IMG/VR virus record: IMGVR_UViG_3300040801_003999
Span: 126,001 to 190,000 of that record
Length of the DNA stretch: 64,000 nt
Direction: 5' to 3' (one strand)
Source of the DNA: a virus
In this document: piece by piece, positions 19,427 to 28,180 of the stretch
Layout of the letters: every line of letters begins with the position of its first letter
Numbering within the stretch: position 1 is the first letter of the stretch
Translations under genes and position numbers: made by a program
The notes under the pieces: model-generated
Told to the model about the DNA's origin: nothing
Databases searched by the model: none
The model's input: only the letters and a program-made list of their open reading frames with translations

Positions 19427-20415
19427 TATCTTTGAGAATTATATCTTGCTAGAATATTCGGCAGTTCTTCATTGAATATTCGGCGAGCGCGCCAGCCTAA
19501 ATTATTAATTTTCGTCGTATCAAGAGAATATCGAATATCTTGACCGGGCCTGTTATATGAATAATCAACAAAGTCCTGAATATCTTCTTTGGAGGGATAT
19601 GGCGCTCTTATCTTATTCATGATTCTCAACGCCTTCCAGACAACAACCCAGTTTGGCAACTCATAATTCGCGGAAATATTGTATGCATTATTATCAACAT
19701 GATATCCATCTTTCCACAAACGATATAAGTAAAAAGTTGCATCGGCTGTATCTTGTACGTGACACCAATTTCGTACAGGATCGCCGCCGTCATGAAGCGG
19801 AATCTTTTTATCCTCTGATATCAGCTTTGCGATTGCGGGAATCAACTTCTCTTCGTGCTGAGTCGGTCCATAATTGTTTGTAGGTCGCACAATCAAGTAT
19901 TTGATGCCATGAGTTCGAGCCCAAGATTGAATCAGCAAGTCCGCTGAAGCTTTTGACGCAGCATAAGGATTAGAGGGCTTCATTGGAGCATTTTCATCAT
20001 GCGAACCGAGTTCAATGTCTCCATAGACCTCGTCGGTTGAGAAGTGCATCAAAAATGGGGGATTTTCGCATCCTGTGATTGCTTCTAAAATAGAAACAAC
20101 ACCATTAACATTAGAGTGGATAAATGGCCCAACGTCTCCAATTGAGCGCTCGACATGCGATTCTGCTGCCAAATTAATAATGCATCCAATTTCATGTTCC
20201 TCTAAAAATTCAGTAGTGATATCGTTGATATCCATTTTAAAAAATGTGGTTCGGGGATTGTTTTTTCCTATTATCGGAATCCGCGATTGGTCAGCGGCAT
20301 ATGTGCATTTGTCAATACAAATAATTTTTTGTACTTCCGAACAAGAAAAACGACGATAGACTTCATAGCCGATGAAGCCCAGACAGCCAGTGATAACAAT
20401 ATTTAACTTATTCAT
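19411..20415 (-). CDS. dTDP-glucose 4,6-dehydratase-like SDR (RmlB-like)
   Basis: 334 residues. Motifs of the RmlB family: VITGCLGFIGYEV, INLAAESHVERSIG, HFSTDEVYGD (Thr/Asp/Glu catalytic set), NPYAASKASADLL (Tyr-xxx-Lys), RPTNNYGPTQHEEKLIPA and NWCHVQDTADA, plus a C-terminal RPGQDIRYSLD block. It would form a nucleotide 4-keto-6-deoxyhexose. This may be the substrate source for the E1-type dehydrase next to it, though whether the nucleotide is dTDP or CDP cannot be read from sequence. Ribosome binding site GGGAG precedes the ATG. Confidence 0.9.
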   Translation of the reverse strand: MNKLNIVITGCLGFIGYEVYRRFSCSEVQKIICIDKCTYAADQSRIPIIGKNNPRTTFFKMDINDITTEFLEEHEIGCIINLAAESHVERSIGDVGPFIHSNVNGVVSILEAITGCENPPFLMHFSTDEVYGDIELGSHDENAPMKPSNPYAASKASADLLIQSWARTHGIKYLIVRPTNNYGPTQHEEKLIPAIAKLISEDKKIPLHDGGDPVRNWCHVQDTADATFYLYRLWKDGYHVDNNAYNISANYELPNWVVVWKALRIMNKIRAPYPSKEDIQDFVDYSYNRPGQDIRYSLDTTKINNLGWRARRIFNEELPNILARYNSQRYWTKL

Positions 20416-21348
20416 TTAAAATCTCCCGCCGCCGAAAAAAACTGATTGATAATCCTGTGATACATGATGTTCAATTACTTTCTTCAGACCTTTGTGCAGG
20501 CCATCGAGACTCAATTTAGAATCCTTCAAAAACTGCGTCAACAGGTGACCGGATGCATAATAATCGCAAAACTCTTCATCTCCGACATGGATTTCTGAAT
20601 TTGATTTCATCGTAACTCGGATCATTTTAGCCAAAGATTCAAGAGATATAACATTATCAGGATCCGGATAAGCCATATTCATTTGTTTGTATTTCGGATG
20701 CCACTTCATAGGATCTTTGATGATTTCATTGACAACTTTGTGGATGTCTCCGATATACATGAAAGACATATTGCGATGACCGTGAATATCAATTGTCTCG
20801 CCGACCTCGCAAGAATTGATTGTGCTCCGAACAAATCGAATAGGATCTTCGTATTCGCCGAATGCGCTGAAGATTCTAAAATTGAAATACAACGTCGTTC
20901 CGATCTTCGACAAAGCTGTCAAGTGGCGGCTCATATTCAATTTTGAAAGGCCGTAAAAATCTTTCGTCTTCGTGACCAAAGGAAACGGAATATTAAAATC
21001 AGCAATTTCATCAACATTCGTAATATTTTCAGCACGATTATACTCCGCACCTGAACCAAAATTAACAAAGACTTGTGTTGGAATATCCAGCACGTTATAA
21101 AAAATATCCATGTTTTTCTGATGGGTGTCTGGAGTATCTTCGCGGGTTCTTCGACCGCCGACGATAGCTGTGTGTAGTATTACGTCATACTCTTTATCCT
21201 TGAAGTATTCTCTACACGCATCCTTGTTTGCCAAATCAACTTGGTTTCTACCAACAGCTTCAATATCGTAGCCATCAAAGCCCCTCTGTAGAAAAGCCGA
21301 AGCCAAAAAACCGTTTTTGCCGGTAATCAACATTTTTCTTTTACTCAT
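20416..21348 (-). CDS. NAD-dependent epimerase/dehydratase-family SDR
   Basis: 310 residues. An atypical SDR: MLITGKNGFLASAFLQRG nucleotide-binding turn, ILHTAIVGGRRTR, VNFGSGAEYN in place of the usual Ser-Ser/Thr motif, and DFYGLSKLNMSRHL with Tyr-xxx-Lys, then FRIFSAFGEYEDPIRFV. This resembles CDP-abequose/paratose synthase-type and related 4-reductases used in dideoxy sugar pathways. In the present block it could reduce the 4-keto group after the E1 step or after branching. The exact substrate cannot be assigned. AGGAAGATAA ribosome binding site before ATG. Confidence 0.8.
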   Translation of the reverse strand: MSKRKMLITGKNGFLASAFLQRGFDGYDIEAVGRNQVDLANKDACREYFKDKEYDVILHTAIVGGRRTREDTPDTHQKNMDIFYNVLDIPTQVFVNFGSGAEYNRAENITNVDEIADFNIPFPLVTKTKDFYGLSKLNMSRHLTALSKIGTTLYFNFRIFSAFGEYEDPIRFVRSTINSCEVGETIDIHGHRNMSFMYIGDIHKVVNEIIKDPMKWHPKYKQMNMAYPDPDNVISLESLAKMIRVTMKSNSEIHVGDEEFCDYYASGHLLTQFLKDSKLSLDGLHKGLKKVIEHHVSQDYQSVFFGGGRF

Positions 21349-22211
21349 TTATCTTCCTTTGGCTTGTACATATACTCTTCACTAGGGAACAAACCCTCTT
21401 TAACTTCTCTAATATACAACTCGGCGGCGGTCTGAACTGTCTTCAACATACCAGAGTCTTCAGGCGTAAGTTCGAGCGCCGACTGCCAATAGTTCTTAGC
21501 AAATCGAGGCTTGAAGTTTGGATAATATCCGACAATATCATGATAAATCAACAGTTGCCCGTCGACGTTTTTCCCAGCGCCGATGCCGAACACAATCTGA
21601 TTCTGCGCACCTGCATTTTTCCAATGAGGATTGGTCCACTTTTTTGATTCTTCTTGATAATTAAAATCTGATGGGACTGCTTCAACTAACATGAAGCCAG
21701 CACCTGCCCCCCACATGTCAGCCATCTCTTTGTATATCTTATCCGCATTTCTTTGAACTCGATATCCTCCCAACTGTGCTGACGACTGCGGAGTTAGGCC
21801 AAGATGACCAAACACAACAATTCCAGCATTAGTCATGGCGCGGGCGAGGTCCGTCCTGTAGCCTTCGAATTTAATTGCATCGCAATCGCCCTCTTTAACA
21901 AGTCGAAGGGCATTGCGAACACCTTCTTCGATGGAGACCTCGTAAGAGCCGAAGGGCATGTCTCCCACAATAAACGTATTCGGAGCACCTTTGCGCACAG
22001 CTTTCGTCATGCGAATCTGGTCCTCCATTGTCGATGGAATTGTGGAATCTTCTCCATATTGGCACATTATACCAGAATCTCCAACAAGAATCAAGTCGAT
22101 TCCTGCTTGTTCTAGAGCATAGGCTGAAGGGTAGTCGTATGCAGTAAGCCATGCGATAGGCTCGCCTTTTTTCTTCATATCGATAAAATCGAGAACAGTC
22201 TTTTTCTTCAT
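21345..22211 (-). CDS. panB: Ketopantoate hydroxymethyltransferase-like protein (PanB family)
   Basis: 288 residues, full length for PanB. The family enzyme adds a one-carbon hydroxymethyl group from methylene-tetrahydrofolate to a 2-keto acid. All expected landmarks are present: LTAYDYPSA, LVGDSG with Asp45, GDMPFGSYE with Asp84, IKFEG with Lys114/Glu116, GHLGLTPQS and an EAVP Glu near 177 that fits the general base. It is surprising in a phage and sits among sugar genes, not with panC, so it may make a coenzyme A precursor or may hydroxymethylate a keto intermediate of the sugar pathway. It overlaps the gene on each side by 4 bases. Confidence 0.9.
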   Translation of the reverse strand: MKKKTVLDFIDMKKKGEPIAWLTAYDYPSAYALEQAGIDLILVGDSGIMCQYGEDSTIPSTMEDQIRMTKAVRKGAPNTFIVGDMPFGSYEVSIEEGVRNALRLVKEGDCDAIKFEGYRTDLARAMTNAGIVVFGHLGLTPQSSAQLGGYRVQRNADKIYKEMADMWGAGAGFMLVEAVPSDFNYQEESKKWTNPHWKNAGAQNQIVFGIGAGKNVDGQLLIYHDIVGYYPNFKPRFAKNYWQSALELTPEDSGMLKTVQTAAELYIREVKEGLFPSEEYMYKPKEDK

Positions 22212-22675
22212 TTTTTCCTCTCTTCTTTAATTTCTGCGATTCGTTTGCGAATTCGAGCGAGTTTGGTCGAATATGTATCTAGGGAAACACCGGCATGAGG
22301 ATCTAAATCAATCATCGTTTTGGCGGCTTTCATGAGCTTCTTAACTCTGTCTTGTTCTTCTAATAGATTCTTCAACTCCTGTTCGTCAACACGAGCTTGA
22401 TATTCCTCGTCCGTCTCTTCGCGAGCAGATTGAATGGTGACTTCGGGATGAGCGTAACCAGAAGCATCCAGTGCAATCCTGATATCTGTTCGGCCCTGAG
22501 ATTCTAATCGCTCAAGAATTTTCTGCAAATCTTTAATATGGTCTTTCAAGAGCGGCGGACAAGTCTCACCAAAAAGTTCTAGTGTGGCGTCATAATAGCT
22601 ATAAATTTTTTTCCTTTTTTCCATCACAAACATGTCATTCTTCCATTTGGGCCATGAATTAAACTTCTTGCTCAC
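22208..22675 (-). CDS. Coiled-coil protein of unknown function in the sugar block
   Basis: 155 residues, starting at a GTG with GGAG 9 bases upstream. Mostly helical and charged: LLKDHIKDLQKILERLESQ, then EELKNLLEEQDRVKKLMKAA and ARIRKRIAEIKEERKK suggest coiled coils. A central stretch IRIALDASGYAHPEV is beta-like. The 3' end overlaps PanB by 4 bases and its 5' end overlaps the ThDP gene by 17. No domain recognised. It may be a structural linker or regulator for the enzymes beside it, but nothing shows this. Confidence 0.55.
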   Translation of the reverse strand: MSKKFNSWPKWKNDMFVMEKRKKIYSYYDATLELFGETCPPLLKDHIKDLQKILERLESQGRTDIRIALDASGYAHPEVTIQSAREETDEEYQARVDEQELKNLLEEQDRVKKLMKAAKTMIDLDPHAGVSLDTYSTKLARIRKRIAEIKEERKK

Positions 22676-24410
22676 CTTCTTTAACTCCTAGACTTTTCTC
22701 GATTTCGGAAATCTGATCATCGGCCAAGAATGGGTACATATTCTTGAAGCCGTAACTTGTAAACGAACCGTCATTGTTTCTCTTCGCTTCTACGCGAGGA
22801 TAGATGTCTTCGTGAGGATTGCACATCACTTCATTGATGCTTGCTGGTACGCCTCGAATCCATGCCGTGTCATCAAATTTATACAATTTCTTATATTCGA
22901 CGCCATAAGCTCTGGAGACTTGCTCTAGGTCTGGGAATGTGAGGCCGGAAGATTCTTCAGTTCCATAAGTTTTTGATCCAAAAAATTTGTTTTGGGTATT
23001 CCTGATTGAAAGATAGCCTTCATTATTAAGAACATATAGATGAATCTTTGTTCCGTTTAAAGCACCAAGGTCTTGAATATTCATTTGAAGAGAGCCATCG
23101 CCAGTAAAAGCCGCCACTTCTGCTCCTGTAGCATAATAGGTTCCGATAGCATATGGCAAGGCTGCACCCATCTCCGCTTGTGATATTGGAGCAATGTATC
23201 GCTGGTGTGATTTGACCGCTTTCGATACGATATAATAAGCGGAGCCTGCATCAGCGACAACATAGCGATAATGTTCTATCGCCTTTTCGCAAAAGCTCTT
23301 GATATTAAATCTGTTTAGCGTGTTGTTATCTTCAACACAAAGATTGCTTGAGAATATAAGATATTTATTGATCTGATGCAAATTAAATTTATAAGAAACG
23401 CCAGCCTCTCTAGATAATGCTTCAGTTAATTTAAAGTAAAATGAAGCGGCGTCAGAATAGACAAAATGAATGTTTTTGATGTGAGAACCATAAAGTCGTT
23501 TTTTAAACTTGTTGCATTCTTTATCAACGACAATCAAGTGCTTGCAATGTTTCATTGAATCTTTTAAATCATATCCAATCGCAGGGATAGATAAAGAAGA
23601 TCCTAAACAAACAACGACATCAGCATAATAGAGAGCAAGATTGGCAATCCGGTCACCTTTAACACCAATACAACCTAAGCTGCCGCTCTTTGACCCTCCA
23701 AACGTGCGGACGGCAGGAACATTGTGAGCCGCAAGCAGATTTTTTACTTTTGGACTATAGCCTTTTCCGAAAAGCAAAAGAGGGCGTTTGGCATCCTCCA
23801 AAATCTTCGAAACATTTTTGACTTCTTTTTCAGTTTCGACAAGCAAACTCTTGTCCTGTAGTTCTCTAATCTCTAAATCACGCTTAACGGTCTTACCTTG
23901 AATATCAATCGGAATATCAATCCAAACCGGACCGGGGTTGCCTGAAGTTGCAAGATGAACCGCCATATTCATAACATCATCGATGTTATTTGGGTCTTTG
24001 ACTCTAAAGAAAGCTTTGGTCAAAGGTCGAACAATTGGCTCAATATCGAGATCTTGCACACCATAATGCCGTTCGTCTCGGGCATGAATTTGGTTTAGAT
24101 TCGCATTACCTGAAATGAATAAGCACGGCACTCCGTCCTGCCAAGCATCAAGCAGACCAGTCATCATATTTGTCGATCCGCATCCAGATGTACCTACAGC
24201 AACGCCGAACAATCTCCTCTGCTTATTCTTACCATAGGCGACTGCTGCCATCGCACAAGTTTGTTCATGATGCAGATAGACGGCTTTGATTAGAGGATTT
24301 TTATCAACGGCATCATTGATAAACATTGCGCCGCCGCCAGTGACCATAAAAACATGGCCCACCCCTCTTTCAGAAACATGTTGCATTACACGATCAACTA
24401 CTCGGTCCAT
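22659..24410 (-). CDS. Thiamine diphosphate-dependent enzyme, acetolactate synthase-like
   Basis: 583 residues with the three ALS-type domains. Pyrimidine-binding domain with catalytic Glu49 in YLHHEQTCAMAA, then GTSGCGSTNMMTGLLDAW; central domain from about 200; PP-binding domain with GDGSLQMNIQDLGAL near 437 followed by VLNNEGY, the GDG...NN ThDP-binding motif. The TGGGAMF start is characteristic of ThDP enzymes found in O-antigen clusters. Beside an E1-type 3-dehydrase it recalls YerE, which attaches a two-carbon unit from pyruvate to a CDP-3,6-dideoxy-4-keto sugar to make yersiniose. The reaction here is inferred from context. Strong GGAGGAATAG ribosome binding site. Confidence 0.87.
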   Translation of the reverse strand: MDRVVDRVMQHVSERGVGHVFMVTGGGAMFINDAVDKNPLIKAVYLHHEQTCAMAAVAYGKNKQRRLFGVAVGTSGCGSTNMMTGLLDAWQDGVPCLFISGNANLNQIHARDERHYGVQDLDIEPIVRPLTKAFFRVKDPNNIDDVMNMAVHLATSGNPGPVWIDIPIDIQGKTVKRDLEIRELQDKSLLVETEKEVKNVSKILEDAKRPLLLFGKGYSPKVKNLLAAHNVPAVRTFGGSKSGSLGCIGVKGDRIANLALYYADVVVCLGSSLSIPAIGYDLKDSMKHCKHLIVVDKECNKFKKRLYGSHIKNIHFVYSDAASFYFKLTEALSREAGVSYKFNLHQINKYLIFSSNLCVEDNNTLNRFNIKSFCEKAIEHYRYVVADAGSAYYIVSKAVKSHQRYIAPISQAEMGAALPYAIGTYYATGAEVAAFTGDGSLQMNIQDLGALNGTKIHLYVLNNEGYLSIRNTQNKFFGSKTYGTEESSGLTFPDLEQVSRAYGVEYKKLYKFDDTAWIRGVPASINEVMCNPHEDIYPRVEAKRNNDGSFTSYGFKNMYPFLADDQISEIEKSLGVKEGEQEV

Positions 24411-25150
24411 CTATTCCTCCAGTATTCTTGGATTTTCTGTTCGAGGTCGGGATAGTCTCTTTTCATTCCATTCGTCGCTTGTTCAGGATGCCATCGATAA
24501 TAATATCCCAACCATTTCGGAAATGGTGCGATAAAAATACCCTGTTCCACCATTGAGCCGTATAAAAAGTAATCATCATAGCCGAAATACATGCCGGGAT
24601 CCGATTCAAGTTTGCCATCATAAACAAGATCGGCTCTGTAAACAACAGATGGCGTATTTACGGGGCATCTGGTCATATATTGTTGCTTGAATTCATCCAG
24701 ATTCTTATATGAATGTGAAATATCTGGTTCATTCTTCTTTTTCCCGTTTTTATCAATTGAGCGAACAGGGGACTGGAGGGCTTGAATATTTGTTTTTGAC
24801 ATAATTTTATTGATATTTTCGATATAGTCAGGATCAATAAAATCATCATAGGCGATAATGGTAAAGTAATCACCAGTCATGACCTCCCATGCAGCATGCA
24901 CCGGCTCATACCACGAGTAGGGATATTTGTACTCTGATTTGACAACCTTTGTTTGAGGATGCGCGGACTCGTATGGCTTAAATGACAAAAAAGCTTCAGG
25001 ATCTGATTGATTGTCGGCGAGGATGATTTCGACATTGTCCGCAGTCTGATTAAGACAAGACTGGTAGCATCCATTCAAATAAGAAACTTTGTTCTCTATT
25101 TCACCACCAACAATTCTCACAGGAATGATAATAGTGTATTTCAACCCCAA
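24398..25150 (-). CDS. Glycosyltransferase family 2 (GT-A fold)
   Basis: 250 residues. YTIIIPVRIVGG start, VEIILADNQSDP, and AYDDFIDPDYIENINKI, where DD is the metal and nucleotide-sugar binding site of GT-A enzymes. Start is a TTG at 25150 with GAGGAG 8 bases upstream; no ATG fits. It overlaps the ThDP gene by 13 bases. It probably transfers a sugar made by the neighbouring enzymes to an acceptor that cannot be identified. Confidence 0.82.
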   Translation of the reverse strand: MGLKYTIIIPVRIVGGEIENKVSYLNGCYQSCLNQTADNVEIILADNQSDPEAFLSFKPYESAHPQTKVVKSEYKYPYSWYEPVHAAWEVMTGDYFTIIAYDDFIDPDYIENINKIMSKTNIQALQSPVRSIDKNGKKKNEPDISHSYKNLDEFKQQYMTRCPVNTPSVVYRADLVYDGKLESDPGMYFGYDDYFLYGSMVEQGIFIAPFPKWLGYYYRWHPEQATNGMKRDYPDLEQKIQEYWRNRWTE

Positions 25151-26064
25151 CTCAGAATCTCCTCTACTCGATTTATATATGTGTGATTTTCAAGTATGTT
25201 TTTTCTATTTCGTTCTCTGAGTTCGTCGGAACAGGGTGTTTGCGCCAGAATTGTCATTCCTGTCGGCGACTTCGCTAACTGCGCGCCGAGGTCGAGCCGT
25301 TCTAGTTCACCCACATAGTCTGATACCAAACAACCGTTAAGACCGAGCGTCTTGAAAGTTCGTTCATTAGTGTCAAGTCCGAGTTCGTGCTGATAATCAT
25401 CGTGGATATTTACGCAGACCTTTGCAGAGGATAGAATCTTTTCCTCTTCTTCATGAGAAATGTTTTGGTTGATCATAAACCTGCACTTTAAGTCGGTTTC
25501 TCGAAATGCTCCAAGCCAATCTTTCAAAATCTGCTTTTTTGTATTAAAACCATTATCAGCCCAGCCTCCAACAAAACAAACATCGGAAGTATATCTTTCA
25601 TCATACTTGTGACTGTAATTCAGCGAATCAAATGCAAGAGGCAAATATTTTACCTCTCCCCATCCGCTCCAAAATTCAGGTCGCGCATCAACTCTGAAAA
25701 ATGTCCAAAAGTGAACATTGTTCAGCTTATTTTTTATAATGTCTACAAATTTTAAATTCTTAGCTAGTCTTGAAGAATAATTTTCATGAACTCCCCAAGG
25801 CTCGGGAAAATTATTAGAGGTAGCAAACAAATACACTCTATCAAATATTTTAAGCCAATTGACTGTTTCGCATAATTCTTTTTCAGTTTGTGCCAAAATA
25901 TTATGGCATGCAATCATTAAAGATGTACCGGAGGTTGATGAATTAAAGCCAATAGTGTTCCATCGTTCAACTTCATATCCTTTAGCTTCCCAAGCTGAAG
26001 CAAATCCGTTATATATCCATTTACCAGCTCCAGACGAATACTTTGGAATTAAAATCTTATTCAT
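25141..26064 (-). CDS. Glycosyltransferase, CgeB/YkvP-like (GT-B)
   Basis: 307 residues from the ATG at 26064, chosen because GAGG lies 5 bases upstream; a longer frame begins at 26088. Features of CgeB-like GT-B enzymes: VCFVGGWADNGF near 160-170 (the C-terminal domain entry), KVCVNIHDDYQHELGLDTNERTFKTLG and CLVSDYV. The N-terminal half has PKYSSGAGKWIYNGF. It overlaps the 97-residue gene upstream by 8 bases. Confidence 0.78.
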   Translation of the reverse strand: MNKILIPKYSSGAGKWIYNGFASAWEAKGYEVERWNTIGFNSSTSGTSLMIACHNILAQTEKELCETVNWLKIFDRVYLFATSNNFPEPWGVHENYSSRLAKNLKFVDIIKNKLNNVHFWTFFRVDARPEFWSGWGEVKYLPLAFDSLNYSHKYDERYTSDVCFVGGWADNGFNTKKQILKDWLGAFRETDLKCRFMINQNISHEEEEKILSSAKVCVNIHDDYQHELGLDTNERTFKTLGLNGCLVSDYVGELERLDLGAQLAKSPTGMTILAQTPCSDELRERNRKNILENHTYINRVEEILSWG

Positions 26065-26350
26065 TTTCGTCCTCGAAATAAGAATCATCTAGTCCATGAG
26101 CATCAACGAAATTCGAAATCATACGACGACTTTCTTTCATATTTTGGATTAATTCTCCAAACGAAGAATAATCAGAGGCTTTTACATTGACTTCGTAAAG
26201 ACCATTGAGCAAACCCTTCAGACTTGTGTAATATCGAAATGGGACTAGATTTCCATTTGAATTTTTGCACAACGTCCATTGACGTTCGTCAGACTTAAAT
26301 CCCCAATCTTCATTAATTTCGATTCCGTTACTAAAACTTCTTTTTGGCAT
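26057..26350 (-). CDS. Small phage protein of unknown function
   Basis: 97 residues. The middle segment DERQWTLCKNSNGN followed by FRYYTSLKGLLNGLYE resembles small proteins that recur in T4-like and other large phages, but I cannot name the family. The tail is acidic. The gene sits between the P-loop kinase and a glycosyltransferase, with an AGGAG ribosome binding site upstream (AGGAGATATT). Confidence 0.6.
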   Translation of the reverse strand: MPKRSFSNGIEINEDWGFKSDERQWTLCKNSNGNLVPFRYYTSLKGLLNGLYEVNVKASDYSSFGELIQNMKESRRMISNFVDAHGLDDSYFEDENE

Positions 26351-26358
26351 AATATCTC

Positions 26359-26838
26359 CTATTTGAGAGGAATAAGTTCGCCGACACTACTTCCGAACTG
26401 CTTATCTTTCAACAATTTTCTATACTGCTTGACAATTGCTTCACGTGGAACGTGATGAAGATTTCGTTCAGTATACAAGTCAATATCGTCTTTGTCAAGC
26501 ATGCCGTGGGAAAAACATTGATAGATTTCATAGCCCGCCTCTTTGGCCATCTTAATATATTTATCCATCTCCCATTGAAGAGTGTTTGTATTGTCCGAAA
26601 TCACGTGTTTGTTATCCTCGATTGCTTTCTTAGCTTTTTCTTGCGCCATGGCATGAACAACGCCATTCATAGAGGCATCGAAAACATATTCTCCATTCGG
26701 ACCCGTATGCCGAAAAGAATCAGCTGAGCAAACGACAGCATCGATGCCAGTGTGAAACTTCAACTGGTCTTTGAGAAGTTCGGCCCGCGTGCTTTTACCA
26801 GAGCCGGAAACCCCCCTCAAAAGAATCATGTACGGCAT
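26359..26838 (-). CDS. P-loop kinase, polynucleotide kinase-like
   Basis: 159 residues. Walker A GVSGSGKST at 9-17, then CSADSF, VISDNTNTLQWEMDKYI and NLHHVPREAIVKQYRKL with lid arginines. The layout matches the AAA_33/PNK-type kinases of phages. Substrates in this family include 5'-OH RNA or DNA ends and small molecules. The 2H phosphoesterase gene 7 kb away would complement an RNA-repair kinase. AGGAGG ribosome binding site lies directly beyond a terminator for the upstream transcript, so it may need its own promoter. Confidence 0.8.
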   Translation of the reverse strand: MPYMILLRGVSGSGKSTRAELLKDQLKFHTGIDAVVCSADSFRHTGPNGEYVFDASMNGVVHAMAQEKAKKAIEDNKHVISDNTNTLQWEMDKYIKMAKEAGYEIYQCFSHGMLDKDDIDLYTERNLHHVPREAIVKQYRKLLKDKQFGSSVGELIPLK

Positions 26839-26849
26839 ATCTACCTCCT

Positions 26850-26872
26850 AAAAAAACCCGCCAAGTGGCGGG
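26850..26872 (-). terminator. Rho-independent terminator
   Basis: On the minus strand a 6-bp G+C stem CCCGCC/GGCGGG with loop ACTT is followed by seven T residues. It follows the glycosyltransferase gene at 26878-27744 and precedes the start of the kinase gene by 11 bases. Strong by sequence. Confidence 0.85.
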
Positions 26873-26877
26873 CGTGG

Positions 26878-27744
26878 TTAACTCAGCACGTTCAATACTA
26901 TATCAGGTATCGCTTCTCTTTTCAAGCGCATGACATCGATTAATTCCTGACCCTTTTTTTGGAACCAAGCTTGAGATGCTGCGCCGATATTTGTATTGAC
27001 AACCAATTTACAATTCAACATCCTAGCTTCCACAACAATGCGCGAAAGAGTCTCCGGTGTTGACGGACCAAAAATAAGTGTTTCATTTTGCGCCAATCTT
27101 TCCAGAAATTGCTTATGAGGTAATGGCTCGATTAAATCATATTCTATTCCTTTTTTCTCGCAAAACGCTACAGCAAAATCTGTTCCTTTGTGAGCTATTG
27201 CAGAATCCATAATAGAATAACGATTATTTTTTGATTCTTCAGGGTATTTTCTGTTCAATTCTTCAATATAATCAAAAACATCCTCCGACCAAATATTTCC
27301 TCCTAGTGAAACTGTCTGAATACCGGGAACATTAACATCAATTATTGATTTATGCATGTTCGACTGACAGAAGACAACTTTTGCATTTTTATAAAAACTT
27401 CTGTTGACAATTTCATCTTCAGGAGCTAAAAAATCCGGATAATCTGCCGGATTTCTCGTAGGAAGATATTTGTGGTCATGTTCATATATAACATATGCAC
27501 CTTTCTCAATTTCCTTCATCACCCTCTTGAACATAAAAACGAAATTCGACACAATAAATCGATAATCTTCATCAATCAAACTTCTAACCTTTTCCAAAGT
27601 TAGATCGATAGAATCAGATTTAAAAGTCAAAAGTTGCTCGACCTCGTCTTTTTCTTTCAAAAGGCTAAGCAACTCGTGATCATTTTGTTCAGCACCTCCG
27701 TTTGTTTCGCCGAGAAAATAATCTGAAATATAAACTAATTTCAT
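26878..27744 (-). CDS. Glycosyltransferase, GT-B fold (family 4-like)
   Basis: 288 residues, short for GT4. The N-terminal domain opens VYISDYFLGETNGGAEQND, a donor-domain style G-rich loop; the C-terminal domain has IFGPSTPETLSRIVVEARMLNCKLVVN, matching the E-x7-E type motif (PETLSRIVVEA) of GT-B enzymes. Followed at once by a terminator, so this is the end of the upstream glycosyltransferase operon. Acceptor unknown. Confidence 0.75.
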   Translation of the reverse strand: MKLVYISDYFLGETNGGAEQNDHELLSLLKEKDEVEQLLTFKSDSIDLTLEKVRSLIDEDYRFIVSNFVFMFKRVMKEIEKGAYVIYEHDHKYLPTRNPADYPDFLAPEDEIVNRSFYKNAKVVFCQSNMHKSIIDVNVPGIQTVSLGGNIWSEDVFDYIEELNRKYPEESKNNRYSIMDSAIAHKGTDFAVAFCEKKGIEYDLIEPLPHKQFLERLAQNETLIFGPSTPETLSRIVVEARMLNCKLVVNTNIGAASQAWFQKKGQELIDVMRLKREAIPDIVLNVLS

Positions 27745-28166
27745 TCCTCTTCTTCCTCCTCGTCAGCCGTAGATCCATCAAACGGAACATATACAGGGCT
27801 ATAACTATCGCTTTCCTTGTCGTATTCGAAAGTGCGAGCGAGAACATAAGTTCGGTTCAACATTTCTTCATCATCACCATATAATTCGAGAGAATCTTTG
27901 ATAAATCCGTGAAACATACTGGGCATGTTTTTGAGCGGCATAATTGCATGCGGAACAACCGAGTGAGGATTCTCTTGTTGGCGATAAAATTCCTCCGCTG
28001 TCGTCATTGCCAACAAACGACGGGCGTATGTGAGCTGAAAATCTTCACTATCGACACCATCTTTCGAATCAATGGTGGAAAACATGATAAAATTCTTGTT
28101 TTTTGGATTTTCTAAATGAATGATATTTTCAGTATCGGGCGTAACTTCCATTTTTTTACTAGTCAT
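27741..28166 (-). CDS. Hypothetical protein in the glycosyltransferase operon
   Basis: 141 residues from ATG 28166, chosen because AAGGA lies upstream at proper spacing; the open frame extends to 28211 inside the neighbouring gene. Contains FQLTYARRLLAMTTAEEFYRQ and an acidic tail ending EEEEEE. No domain recognised. It overlaps the next gene by 4 bases. Confidence 0.6.
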   Translation of the reverse strand: MTSKKMEVTPDTENIIHLENPKNKNFIMFSTIDSKDGVDSEDFQLTYARRLLAMTTAEEFYRQQENPHSVVPHAIMPLKNMPSMFHGFIKDSLELYGDDEEMLNRTYVLARTFEYDKESDSYSPVYVPFDGSTADEEEEEE

Positions 28167-28180
28167 TTTATTCCTTTCTT

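Noticed and set aside
26755-26880. Origin or attachment site in the G+C-rich hairpin at 26850
   Set aside because: The T-tract and position after a stop codon fit a terminator.
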